DNA of 64,000 nt from Actinomycetota bacterium (GTDB taxonomy: Bacteria > Actinomycetota > Acidimicrobiia > Acidimicrobiales > RAAP-2). Positions 23,994-32,133 of the stretch are shown one piece after another. The notes beneath the pieces were generated by a model. The model had not been told where the DNA came from, did no database searches, and was given only the letters and a program-made list of their open reading frames with translations. Made by a program: the position numbers and the translations under genes. Location of the stretch: NCBI GenBank assembly GCA_009699875.1, contig WLNI01000001.1, positions 1,302,001 to 1,366,000 of the forward strand, written 5' to 3'. How positions within the stretch are numbered: the first letter of the stretch is position 1; each line of letters begins with the position of its first letter.

Positions 23994-24869
23994 TCATGCA
24001 CCTCCATCGTGCTCATCTGGATATGGTTCTACAAAATAGGTTTCGCTGCCTTCGACGAGTCCGTTGTAGAGCTCGGTTGGAGGCGCCTCGGTCGCGGGAG
24101 TGGCGATACGTGTCGGCATAATTCCCTCTCGCTCTCGGAGGGCGAACATGCTCTCTCTGCGACCCGAGTACGACACGGGTTGGCGAATCATCCAGAGAAT
24201 CCCTTCGGCGGCCACCTCTGAGGGCTCCCAGGTGGAGTGATCTGCCCCTGGCGCATTGGCGACGAAGCCTTCTGAGGCCACACCCATATCAATACGGAAG
24301 CAGTTCACGGAAATACTGTCAGGTGCGAGTTGCAAGGCAGCATCGACGGTGAGTCTCTCGAGACCGATCTTTGAAATCCCGTAGGCCATGAGTGAGGCAT
24401 GTGGGTAGAGAGCAGCGACGGAAGAGACGTTGACGACCGCACCGCCACCCCGCTCCTTCATAAGGGGTGCGACTTCTCTAAGGGCGATAAGCGGTGCACG
24501 GAGGTTGACCTGCATGACGAGGTCGTAGCGCTTGAGAGGAATATCTAAATCACCGACAAAGGTAATTGCTGCGTTATTCACCAGAATATCGACGCCCCCG
24601 AAGTGTTCGGCGGTGGTTGCGACCATGGCGATGACCTCGTCGTCATTACCGAGGTTGGTAGGAACAGCAAGTCCTTCTCGACCTAATGAGTGAATCTTTG
24701 CCACCGTCTGGTCGATCGTTCCCGTTGTCTTTTGTGGATCAGCATCAGTCGCTCTTGCTGCGCAAGCCACGTGACAGCCAGCTTCAGCCAAGGCAATGGC
24801 CGTGGCCGCACCGACGCCTCGACTCGCCCCGGTGACCAGAGCTACTTTGCCTTCAAGACTTTCCACCAT
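23994..24869 (-). CDS. Short-chain dehydrogenase/reductase, TetR-linked
   Basis: A 291-residue SDR. The cofactor motif is TGASRGVG, then NNAAITF, catalytic Ser in VNVSSVAAL, and Tyr/Lys in YGISK. The C-terminal tail is long and ends in EPYPDEHDGGA. ATG 24869 has AAAGGGGA directly upstream; a TTG at 24926 would extend the protein across the putative operator and is unlikely. It is first in the leftward operon (SDR, kinase, LLM, thioesterase, LLM). An analogous SDR sits in the lva operon of pseudomonads, so it may oxidise the hydroxyacyl-CoA. Confidence 0.9.
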   Translation of the reverse strand: MVESLEGKVALVTGASRGVGAATAIALAEAGCHVACAARATDADPQKTTGTIDQTVAKIHSLGREGLAVPTNLGNDDEVIAMVATTAEHFGGVDILVNNAAITFVGDLDIPLKRYDLVMQVNLRAPLIALREVAPLMKERGGGAVVNVSSVAALYPHASLMAYGISKIGLERLTVDAALQLAPDSISVNCFRIDMGVASEGFVANAPGADHSTWEPSEVAAEGILWMIRQPVSYSGRRESMFALREREGIMPTRIATPATEAPPTELYNGLVEGSETYFVEPYPDEHDGGA

Positions 24870-24924
24870 TCCCCTTTCGGTTGACCGATCGATTTCGGCC
24901 AACACCCCCATTCGCATGATCCGC

Positions 24925-24941
24925 AAACATTATGTATGTTT
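24925..24941. promoter_or_regulatory. Candidate TetR operator
   Basis: AAACAT, 5 bases, ATGTTT form a 17-base dyad in the 133-base gap between the SDR and TetR genes. The leftward -10-like CATAAT (minus strand) lies inside it, so binding would block the SDR operon. It is also just upstream of TetR transcription signals. Position and symmetry fit an autoregulatory TetR operator. Confidence 0.55.
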
Positions 24942-25002
24942 CAGACGTGATGTATTCAATCGCTCTTGAGCCAAATCCGCAACACGAGATCTTGGAGCGA
25001 TC

Positions 25003-25728
25003 ATGACACCCCCACTCAAGAAAGCCCTCATCGTCGAAAAGCCCCAGGAAGAGACCCAGAGTGACGGGAAATCTGGGGGGCGCAGAGCAGCGCACGTTGA
25101 AGATACCCGCCGAGCCATTCTTGAGACAGCTCGGGAGTTGTTCGCCGAATTTGGATTTCAAGGGACCCGCACCGAAGAGATTGTTCAGCGAGCTGGTTTG
25201 ACCCGAGGAGCGTTGTACCACCACTTCAAAGATAAAGAAGATCTTTTTCGAGCGGTCTTTGACGAAGTGTTGAGTGAAGTGATGGGAACCCTGGTGCGTC
25301 GCTCTGAGGGAGCGACGGGTGATGCGTGGACATTGTTTCGTGCCAACAGCGAGGTCTACCTCGACGCGGCGACGAAGAACCAGGCGTACCGACAGATCGT
25401 CCTCGTTGATGGCCCAGCTGTGTTGGGATGGACCTATTGGTCTGATGAGAGTGACGGTCCAACAAAGATCATTACGAAGTATCTCCAGGGAGCGATGGAC
25501 GAAGGGGTCTTGGAACGCCAGCCCGTCGAACCGTTAGCGCACTTGCTTTCTGCCATCGGTGTCGGATCTGCATTTTACGTCGCTCATGCTGGAGACCCCG
25601 TGGCAGCTCGGCGAGAGATCAGCGAGTGCTCCGAACGCATGCTCGAAGGACTCGGGATCCACGAGACGACACCCACAGGTTCTCAATCATTAACCAACAA
25701 ACAACTAAAAGTAACTGGAGGAAACTAA
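25003..25728 (+). CDS. TetR-family transcriptional regulator
   Basis: A 241-residue TetR/AcrR regulator. The helix-turn-helix is at about 33-80, with FAEFGFQGTRTEEIVQRAG and LTRGALYHHFKDKEDLF as landmarks. The remaining helices form an unassigned ligand pocket, probably for an acyl-CoA or hydroxy acid given the neighbours. A hydrophilic 30-residue N-terminal extension precedes the HTH. TTGGAG lies upstream of ATG 25003. Its stop overlaps the ACAD start (TAATG), so regulator and enzyme are co-translated. It is the only transcription factor seen in the window. Confidence 0.92.
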   Translation: MTPPLKKALIVEKPQEETQSDGKSGGRRAAHVEDTRRAILETARELFAEFGFQGTRTEEIVQRAGLTRGALYHHFKDKEDLFRAVFDEVLSEVMGTLVRRSEGATGDAWTLFRANSEVYLDAATKNQAYRQIVLVDGPAVLGWTYWSDESDGPTKIITKYLQGAMDEGVLERQPVEPLAHLLSAIGVGSAFYVAHAGDPVAARREISECSERMLEGLGIHETTPTGSQSLTNKQLKVTGGN

Positions 25729-27029
25729 TGGCCTGGGATTTTTCAACAGAACCAGAGTTCGAAGAGAAGCTTGAATGGGCGAGGGAGTTCGTCAAAGAAC
25801 GTATCGAGCCACTCGACATTCTCTATCCCCATCTTCAGTTCCATCCTCTCAGCGATGAACTTCGACCAATTGTCGATCCGCTCAAACAAGAAGTCCGAGA
25901 TCACGACCTGTGGGCAGCACACTTGGGACCTGAATTAGGAGGAAAAGGGTACGGACAACTCAAACTGGCCCTCTTGAACGAGATTTTGGGCCTGTCGAGT
26001 TGGGCGCCAATTATCTTTGGCACCCAAGCTCCAGATACTGGGAACGCCGAGATCATCGCCCACTACGGAACCGATGAGCAGAAAGAGCTGTATCTGCAAC
26101 CACTGCTCAACGGTGAAGTCTTCTCGTGCTACTCCATGACCGAGCCACAAGCTGGTTCAGACCCACAACAGTTCAAGACCTTGGCGGTAAAAGATGGCGA
26201 CGAATGGGTGATCAACGGATGGAAATGGTTCTCGTCGAATGCTCGGACGTCGTCGTTTGTGATTGTGATGGCGGTGACTGATCCCGAAGTGAGTATCTAC
26301 AAGGGTGCGTCCATGTTCCTAGTTCCCACCGACACCCCCGGAGTTGAGTTTGAGCGTCACGTGGGACTGACGGGAGAAACAGAAGAGCAAGGCATGCACG
26401 CGTTAATTCACTACAACGAAGTTCGAGTCCCCGCAGACGCGTTGCTTGGTGGTGAAGGGCAAGCGTTTGCCATTGCCCAGACCCGTCTTGGTGGTGGCCG
26501 AGTCCACCACGCCATGCGTTCAGTAGCGACATGTCAAAAAGCGCTTGACCTTCTTTGTGAGCGCGTGCTCAGTCGAGAAACCCAAGGGAGCCTACTGGCG
26601 CGCAAGCAATTCATCCAGGGAGACATCGCGGACTCCTACGCCGAGCTCGCACAGTTCCGATTACTTGTGCTCTACACAGCATGGGAGATTGATCAGTACC
26701 AGGACTATCAAAAGACCCGAAAAAATATTGCGGCAATCAAGATGCTCACCCCGAAAGTTGTTCACGACGCTGTCTGGCGTTCCATGCACGCTCACGGGGC
26801 ACTTGGGGTCTCAAACGAAATGCCCTTTGGTGGGATGTGGATGATGGCGCCCATTATGAGCGTGGTGGATGGACCAACCGAAGTTCACAAAGTCACGGTG
26901 GCCCGTGAAGTCCTCAAGGGCTACGAAGCTGCTCCTGGGCTGTGGCCAACCGAACACGTTCCAGCGAAAAAGAAAGAGGCGGAAGAAAAGATGGCGGCCT
27001 ACATTGAGCTTTTGGTGGGAAACTCTTAA
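25728..27029 (+). CDS. Acyl-CoA dehydrogenase, ACAD10/11-like
   Basis: A 433-residue ACAD starting at ATG 25728 behind GGAGG. The block RLGGGRVHHAMRSVATCQKA and the late VVDGPTEVHKVTVAREVL are hallmarks of ACAD10/11 and LvaC, which act on 4-phosphoacyl-CoA to give 2-enoyl-CoA. FEMTEPQAGSDP-like SMTEPQAGSDP marks the flavin region. Its kinase partner is the divergent gene at 22914, under the same presumptive TetR control. Human ACAD10/11 fuse the two halves; here they are separate genes. The C-terminal Lys/Glu-rich tail is longer than usual. Confidence 0.9.
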   Translation: MAWDFSTEPEFEEKLEWAREFVKERIEPLDILYPHLQFHPLSDELRPIVDPLKQEVRDHDLWAAHLGPELGGKGYGQLKLALLNEILGLSSWAPIIFGTQAPDTGNAEIIAHYGTDEQKELYLQPLLNGEVFSCYSMTEPQAGSDPQQFKTLAVKDGDEWVINGWKWFSSNARTSSFVIVMAVTDPEVSIYKGASMFLVPTDTPGVEFERHVGLTGETEEQGMHALIHYNEVRVPADALLGGEGQAFAIAQTRLGGGRVHHAMRSVATCQKALDLLCERVLSRETQGSLLARKQFIQGDIADSYAELAQFRLLVLYTAWEIDQYQDYQKTRKNIAAIKMLTPKVVHDAVWRSMHAHGALGVSNEMPFGGMWMMAPIMSVVDGPTEVHKVTVAREVLKGYEAAPGLWPTEHVPAKKKEAEEKMAAYIELLVGNS

Positions 27030-27047
27030 ACAAAGAATCGAGATTCA

Positions 27048-28028
27048 GTGCGAGCAGTTCGCTGTAACGAATATGGGTCAGTCACGTCGGTGGTCGTTGA
27101 AGAACTAGATGACCTCGTCCCGGGAGAGGGGCAAATTGTTGTCGATGTTGCAGCGGCAGCACTGAATTTTCCCGACGTCCTTCTCGTCGCCAACCTCTAT
27201 CAGTTCACGGCACCGCTTCCCTTTACCCCTGGAAGCGAGTTTGCTGGTGTGGTCAGCGCAGTGGGTTCTGGCGTGCAACACCTCAGTGTTGGTGATCGCG
27301 TCATGGGGGCGATGTTGGTTGGTGCACTTGCCGAACAGATCGTGATCCCCGCACAAGCCGTCCAGATCATCGACGACAATCTTGACTTCTATGTAGCGGC
27401 GGCTTCGGGAGTTGCCTACCGCACGGCGTTCTACGCACTGCGAAGCGTCGGCAAGGTAGAGCGTGATGATTGGGTCGTTGTCCTTGGAGCTGCTGGAGGG
27501 GTTGGCCTCGCCGCTGTGGAGCTCGGAGCGGTCCTTGGGGCACGAGTCATTGCCGCAGCATCAACGAAAGCAAAGTTGAAACTCTGTTCCTCGAAAGGTG
27601 CAACAGAAGTCATCAACTACGAAAAAGAAAATCTGAAGGACCGAATCAAGGAGATCACCGATGGCGGCGCACACGTCGTCATCGATCCGGTGGGTGGACC
27701 GTACGCAGAAGCGTCGCTGCGTGCATTGCGCTGGGGCGGTCGTTTTGTATCAGTTGGCTTTGCGTCTGGTGAGATCCCAAAGATTCCTCTCAACCTGGTG
27801 CTCTTAAAAGGAGTCAACGTGACTGGATTCACGATGGAAGGATTTAGTCGAAATCAAGCCGACGATGAGTTGCGTGACCGAACAGAACTTGATCACTTGC
27901 TTTCTGTCGGCGCCGTCTCGCCACACGTAAGTTCGGTGTACTCACTCGCACAGGCCGCGCAAGCCCTTGGTGAACTTGCGGATCGAACCGCACTTGGAAA
28001 AGTCCTGATCGATCCGAGGCTTGCCTGA
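27048..28028 (+). CDS. Zinc-free MDR oxidoreductase (quinone oxidoreductase-like)
   Basis: A 326-residue medium-chain dehydrogenase/reductase of the NADPH:quinone oxidoreductase branch. It has AAALNFPDVLLVANLYQF, GSEFAGVV, the cofactor motif GAAGGVGLAAVELG, and DPVGGPYAEASLRALRWGGR, without the zinc cysteines. It probably reduces an enone or enoyl-CoA with NADPH. GTG 27048 starts 18 bases after the ACAD stop, and the stop overlaps the DUF2889 start by one base, so it belongs to the rightward TetR operon. Confidence 0.88.
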   Translation: MRAVRCNEYGSVTSVVVEELDDLVPGEGQIVVDVAAAALNFPDVLLVANLYQFTAPLPFTPGSEFAGVVSAVGSGVQHLSVGDRVMGAMLVGALAEQIVIPAQAVQIIDDNLDFYVAAASGVAYRTAFYALRSVGKVERDDWVVVLGAAGGVGLAAVELGAVLGARVIAAASTKAKLKLCSSKGATEVINYEKENLKDRIKEITDGGAHVVIDPVGGPYAEASLRALRWGGRFVSVGFASGEIPKIPLNLVLLKGVNVTGFTMEGFSRNQADDELRDRTELDHLLSVGAVSPHVSSVYSLAQAAQALGELADRTALGKVLIDPRLA

Positions 28029-29047
28029 TGCTGTTTCTTCCCGAAGCTGCGGGCCCTCACGATCCACAACTCACCTCCGCTCCTCGTCTACCCAACTCCA
28101 TTCGCAGAACTTCAAGTATCGATACGTCGTGGCCTGATGGCTTTGAGGGCAATGCCCAGGTTGATGCGAGAGCCCGAGACCTTTTGACCAGTGATGACAA
28201 CGCCGACCGTGTCATAGGAGCCCAACGGCTGTCACTGACGGTCGGCGGTCCCTTCAAGCCCATCAGCGCGGTCGGGTCATCTCCGTTGGAAGAGGGACTT
28301 GATGCACTTGTTGGTGCCACGATTGGCCCAGGGTTTCGTAGGAAAGTAAGCGAATCGTTACCCGAGCACCATGACGCAAACTCGCTGCTCTTTCTCCTGC
28401 TTGACGATCTCCCCGGCGCGTCGCTGGTCTCTGGCTATGCGATGCAGAGAGCGGGCGCCTATGGAGGCGAACCCGATCCATCAAAACCCTTGCCAGTGAC
28501 CTCGAAGATGGATGATCTCTGTGCGGGGTGGGCACGCGAGGGAACCATGATGGTGACCATTCGAGAAAAAGGATCAATTCCAGTTCCTGTCGGACCACTC
28601 GCTCCGACTATTGAGCCCAAGGACGACCCACTCTCGTGGCATGAGATGACCGATCTCCCCGCTCGTTCGATGCGACGACGGCGCTGTCTTGATCTCATTC
28701 AAGATCCGAACGAAGGCGACGTCGTCCAGCTCGTGGCACATTTTCGCGATTCGTACTGCGACGAAGACCAGATTGAACACGTTGTTCACGAGTACTCACT
28801 TGCCGGATCCCTTAACTCAAAGACCGGCCAGGTGAGTTCCATGAGTGCTCGCGCCCATGTCCTGCCATGGATGGAGTGCCCAGGAGCACTAGCCAGTGCG
28901 GGACGAGTTGAAGGGATGGAGTTCGCAGAGCTTCGAGACAGCGTTCGCCGTGACTTTGTTGGTGCTTCAACATGTACCCACTTAAACGACACCTTGCGAT
29001 CACTTGCCGATAGCGAACTCCTTCTGAGAGAACTACAAAGCGCCTGA
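28028..29047 (+). CDS. DUF2889 family protein
   Basis: A 339-residue cytosolic protein without membrane segments. The C-terminal half carries the DUF2889 features: strand pairs with VVQLVAHFRDSYCDED, HVLPWMECPGALASAG and the closing STCTHLNDTLRSLAD with conserved Cys-Thr-His. The N-terminal third is variable. DUF2889 has no established biochemical role that I know; it is often near acyl-CoA genes in actinobacteria and proteobacteria. TGATG coupling to the upstream oxidoreductase places it in the TetR-linked operon. Confidence 0.8.
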   Translation: MLFLPEAAGPHDPQLTSAPRLPNSIRRTSSIDTSWPDGFEGNAQVDARARDLLTSDDNADRVIGAQRLSLTVGGPFKPISAVGSSPLEEGLDALVGATIGPGFRRKVSESLPEHHDANSLLFLLLDDLPGASLVSGYAMQRAGAYGGEPDPSKPLPVTSKMDDLCAGWAREGTMMVTIREKGSIPVPVGPLAPTIEPKDDPLSWHEMTDLPARSMRRRRCLDLIQDPNEGDVVQLVAHFRDSYCDEDQIEHVVHEYSLAGSLNSKTGQVSSMSARAHVLPWMECPGALASAGRVEGMEFAELRDSVRRDFVGASTCTHLNDTLRSLADSELLLRELQSA

Positions 29048-29132
29048 CGTTTCAATGAGGCGCGCCAAGTAAGACTTGTGCCATGATTCGAACGTTCGTT
29101 ACTGGAGCAGACAAAGAGATGATGGAGGCGTC

Positions 29133-29987
29133 ATGACAATGGGTACATCGTTGAGAGACGTACTTGAACTTGAACAAGTAGGGGAAGGTCTCTATCGGGG
29201 ACAGAACTTCACGGCAGGTCTTGGTGGCGTGGTCTTTGGAGGCCAACTGTTAGCTCAGACAATCGTGGCCGCTGGGCTGAGTGATCCAAGCAAAAACGTC
29301 AAAACAGTTCACACAATCTTCGCTCGAGGTGGGGCACTCGACCAACCACTCGATATCGAAGTTGACACCATGCATTCGGGCCGAGCCATGGGAAGTGTCA
29401 CGGTCACGATTCGCCAAGGCGAGCGACTCTGCACGAGAGCGTTGGTGCTCCTGAGCGTTGATGAACCAGACCTCATTCGTTTCAGTGATCCCATGCCAGA
29501 GGTGAGTGGCCCACTTGACGCCCACTCCTCGGGCGGGGAAGGGGACTTCTGGGATATTCGAATCGTTGATGGCGTTGATATCTCTGACGCAGAAGCGGTC
29601 GGCCCGCCGGAGCTTGACGTGTGGACTCGGTTTCCTGGACCACCAAGTGAAGGCGCCCTTGGCCAAGCATTGCTGGCCTATGCGACCGATGGGTTTTTGA
29701 TCGGCACGGCCATGCGACCCCATGCCGGAATCGGCCAGTCGATGGCGCACGTTTCTATTTCAACGAGCGTCCTCTCCCACACACTCACGTTCCACGAGCC
29801 AGTGGATGCAAGCCAGTGGCATCTCATCTCCCACTCGAGCCCCCACGCAGGTCGTGGTCGGTCCTATGGCCGAGCCGACATCTTTAGTGAAGAAGGACAC
29901 ATCGTTGCGTCGTTTGTCCAAGACAACATGATTCGTTCATTCCCCAAAGAGCAACAACCAAAAGCTGGTGAGCACTCGAAGTTTTAA
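29133..29987 (+). CDS. tesB: Acyl-CoA thioesterase II (TesB-like)
   Basis: A 284-residue double hot-dog TesB-type thioesterase. Characteristic elements are VFGGQLLAQTIVAAGL (with the conserved Gly-Gly-Gln), VKTVHTIFARGG (HSxHxxFLRxG-like motif), and in the second half AYATDGFLIGTAMRPH followed by SISTSVLSHTLTFH. ATG 29133 is preceded by GGAGG seven bases upstream; ATG codons further upstream in frame lack a site. It is the last gene of the TetR-linked rightward operon after an 85-base gap and may release free acids to save CoA. Confidence 0.9.
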   Translation: MTMGTSLRDVLELEQVGEGLYRGQNFTAGLGGVVFGGQLLAQTIVAAGLSDPSKNVKTVHTIFARGGALDQPLDIEVDTMHSGRAMGSVTVTIRQGERLCTRALVLLSVDEPDLIRFSDPMPEVSGPLDAHSSGGEGDFWDIRIVDGVDISDAEAVGPPELDVWTRFPGPPSEGALGQALLAYATDGFLIGTAMRPHAGIGQSMAHVSISTSVLSHTLTFHEPVDASQWHLISHSSPHAGRGRSYGRADIFSEEGHIVASFVQDNMIRSFPKEQQPKAGEHSKF

Positions 29988-29994
29988 GAATGCT

Positions 29995-30495
29995 CTATTT
30001 GACGATGGTGCCGTACATATCGTTCAGGGGAAACGTCAAGAGCTCGAGACGTTCCCCGTCGGGTCCAAGAAAGTAAGCCGACGAATCATTCACAATCTGA
30101 GCGTCGATTCCACTCTCTCGGAGTTTGCCAACTAAGCGGTCAAATGTTGCAAGCTCAACGGCTATTGCAATGTGGTGAAGTCCCCCGAGGACCTCGTTGT
30201 ACTCTCCGAGTTCAAGTCCGGGGAAGTCGAAGTAGGCCAAGTAGTTATCGTGGCCAATATCGAAAAAGAAGTGGGTAGAACCCTCGTAGTCTCTGTTCTC
30301 AAAAATCTCGACGAGGGGGAACTCAAGAGTTTCTTGGTAAAACTTGATCGTTGTTTCGACATCGCTTGAGAGGATCGCAAAGTGATGGAGGCCATTTCCA
30401 ACTGACGGGGGGCGTTCGTCAACCGATTGCAGGTAGCGCTCCTTGAGGGCATCCCACTCTGGCGTGCGATCAACACTGTTTCCGTGTCCGCTCAT
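29995..30495 (-). CDS. VOC-superfamily (glyoxalase-like) protein
   Basis: A 166-residue protein with one full VOC module. GLHHFAILSSDVETTIKFYQE opens the first beta-alpha-beta-beta-beta unit and GLHHIAIAVELATFDRLVGKL the second; LGPDGERLELLTFP closes it. Metal-ligand-type residues (His in GLHHFA, His in GLHHIA and Glu in ERLELL) are in place, so a metal-dependent dioxygenase, epimerase or glyoxalase reaction is possible. The start at ATG 30495 is chosen by homology, with only a weak GGAG upstream. It converges on tesB with 7 bases between. Confidence 0.8.
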   Translation of the reverse strand: MSGHGNSVDRTPEWDALKERYLQSVDERPPSVGNGLHHFAILSSDVETTIKFYQETLEFPLVEIFENRDYEGSTHFFFDIGHDNYLAYFDFPGLELGEYNEVLGGLHHIAIAVELATFDRLVGKLRESGIDAQIVNDSSAYFLGPDGERLELLTFPLNDMYGTIVK

Positions 30496-30570
30496 TGAAG
30501 AGGCTCCATAGGAGAACTGTACTTGAGTTGCGTCCTGGAGGATCCAGCGAAGACAGGGCAGTTGTGGTGA

Positions 30571-30595
30571 GTTGGCACACTGAGCCAACGTGTGC
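30571..30595. promoter_or_regulatory. Two overlapping, mutually exclusive inverted repeats
   Basis: GTTGGC (30571-30576) pairs with GCCAAC (30584-30589), and GCACAC (30575-30580) pairs with GTGTGC (30590-30595). The two cannot form together. They lie in the 189-base divergent spacer between the VOC gene and the HMG-CoA-synthase-like gene, where an operator or attenuator would be expected. Confidence 0.35.
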
Positions 30596-30684
30596 TCAAG
30601 TGAGACGCGGAGAGATGAATTGTGCGGAGTAGATTCTCTCTAGATTGAGTACCGAAGGTTCGAGAAGATAGTGAAGGGGAGTCA

Positions 30685-32130
30685 ATGACATCAGGAATCG
30701 GATCCTGGGGGGTCTACCTTCCCTATTGGCGACTTGAGCGATCTGCGATTGCCCAGTCGCTTGGCATTGCTGCCGGCCGAGGAGAGCGGACCGTCGCTTC
30801 GTTTGATGAAGACACCACCACGCTCGGGGTTGAAGCATCACGTCGAGCCCTCGCCACCACAGCGTCCGAAGAAATCTCTCAGGTCTTGTTCTCAACACCG
30901 GAGCCCGCCTATCAAGATAAAACGAACGCCACCACCATTCATGGGGCATTGAGTCTGGATCAACATGCAGCTGCGTACGACATCGTTGGATCTGTTCGCT
31001 CAGGCGTTGCCGCACTCTTGATGGGTCTCGATGCAGGAGCACGCGAAACTACGCTGGTGATGATCGCCGAGATTCGCACCGGCCTCGCAGGAGGTGCTGA
31101 TGAGCGAGACTCTGGTGACGCTGCAGTGGCATTTCGCTGTGTCCCAGAAGGTGCTGCGGTCGAACTCATCGCTCGAGCCTCAACAAGTGAAGAGTTTGTG
31201 GATCGCTGGCGAGTGCCCGGCGAGGCAAGTTCTCATCAGTGGGAAGAGCGATTCGGTGAAGAGGCGTATGTGCCACTTGCTCGGGCCGCATTTCAAGAGG
31301 CGCTCAAGAAAGCCGGCATAACTGCTGAGGAAATTGACACCCTCATTGTGACGGGACTCCATGCCCGATCTCTTCGAGTCATCAAGAACTCCTTAGGAGT
31401 TGACGCCGATCGGCTGGCCCCAGATCTTGCACTGCATGCAGGGAACCTCGGGGCTGCACACCTTGGCATCAGCCTGGCTGACACGCTCGAACGCGCCGCA
31501 CCGGGCCACGTCATTGTGACCTTGCAATTAGCGGACGGTGCTGACGCGTTGGTATGGCGCACAACCGATGCAATTCTTGATATCCAACAAGCTCAGCGTG
31601 CTGCTAATGCGAAGAGCGTCGAAGAACAACTCGTGAGTGGACGAACAGATCTGGCCTACAACAGCTTTTTGACCTGGAGAGGCCAACTCCATCGCGAACC
31701 GCCACGTCGCCCAGAGCCTGGTCGTCCAGGAGCACCAAACATGCTGCGCTCTGAAGGATGGAAGTACGGATTCCATGCAAGTCGCTGCACGTCATGTGGC
31801 TTTCGACACCTGCCGCCTTCTCGAGTGTGTCTGAAATGCAAAGCCGTTGATGAGATGGAACCAGAACGCTTAGCGGACCTCGAAGGAACGGTCGCTACAT
31901 TCACGATTGACCACTTAGCGTTCAGTCTTTCGCCGCCGACGGTAGGGGTTGTTGTCGACTTTGACGGGGGTGGGCGGTTCCGTTGTGAATTGACCGACTG
32001 TGACCCGTCGACCGTCAAGATTGGGATGAGAGTGCAGATGACCTTCCGACGGTTTTACACGGCAGATGGTATTCATAACTATTTCTGGAAAGCTCGTCCT
32101 CTCCAGACGAGTTCAGCGAAGGAGGCATAA
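30685..32130 (+). CDS. HMG-CoA-synthase-like / DUF35 fusion protein
   Basis: A 481-residue fusion. Residues 1-300 have the HMG-CoA synthase/KAS III thiolase fold (GIGSWGVYLPYWRL, then DSGDAAVAF). Residues 360-475 are a DUF35 module with zinc ligands Cys368, 371, 382 and 385. The active-site Cys expected near residues 103-104 is missing: the segment reads DIVGSVRSGVAAL. HAGNLGAAH (251-259) keeps the region around the family's second and third catalytic residues. AAGGGGA lies just before ATG 30685. An SCP2-type thiolase follows 3 bases later. In archaea, thiolase, HMG-CoA synthase and DUF35 form one complex; this operon looks like a derived version. Confidence 0.85.
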   Translation: MTSGIGSWGVYLPYWRLERSAIAQSLGIAAGRGERTVASFDEDTTTLGVEASRRALATTASEEISQVLFSTPEPAYQDKTNATTIHGALSLDQHAAAYDIVGSVRSGVAALLMGLDAGARETTLVMIAEIRTGLAGGADERDSGDAAVAFRCVPEGAAVELIARASTSEEFVDRWRVPGEASSHQWEERFGEEAYVPLARAAFQEALKKAGITAEEIDTLIVTGLHARSLRVIKNSLGVDADRLAPDLALHAGNLGAAHLGISLADTLERAAPGHVIVTLQLADGADALVWRTTDAILDIQQAQRAANAKSVEEQLVSGRTDLAYNSFLTWRGQLHREPPRRPEPGRPGAPNMLRSEGWKYGFHASRCTSCGFRHLPPSRVCLKCKAVDEMEPERLADLEGTVATFTIDHLAFSLSPPTVGVVVDFDGGGRFRCELTDCDPSTVKIGMRVQMTFRRFYTADGIHNYFWKARPLQTSSAKEA

Positions 32131-32133
32131 CGA

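Noticed and set aside
24869..24926. Upstream TTG start for the SDR at 23994
   Set aside because: It would translate across the putative operator and -10 box, and ATG 24869 has a good ribosome site and the family's usual N-terminus.
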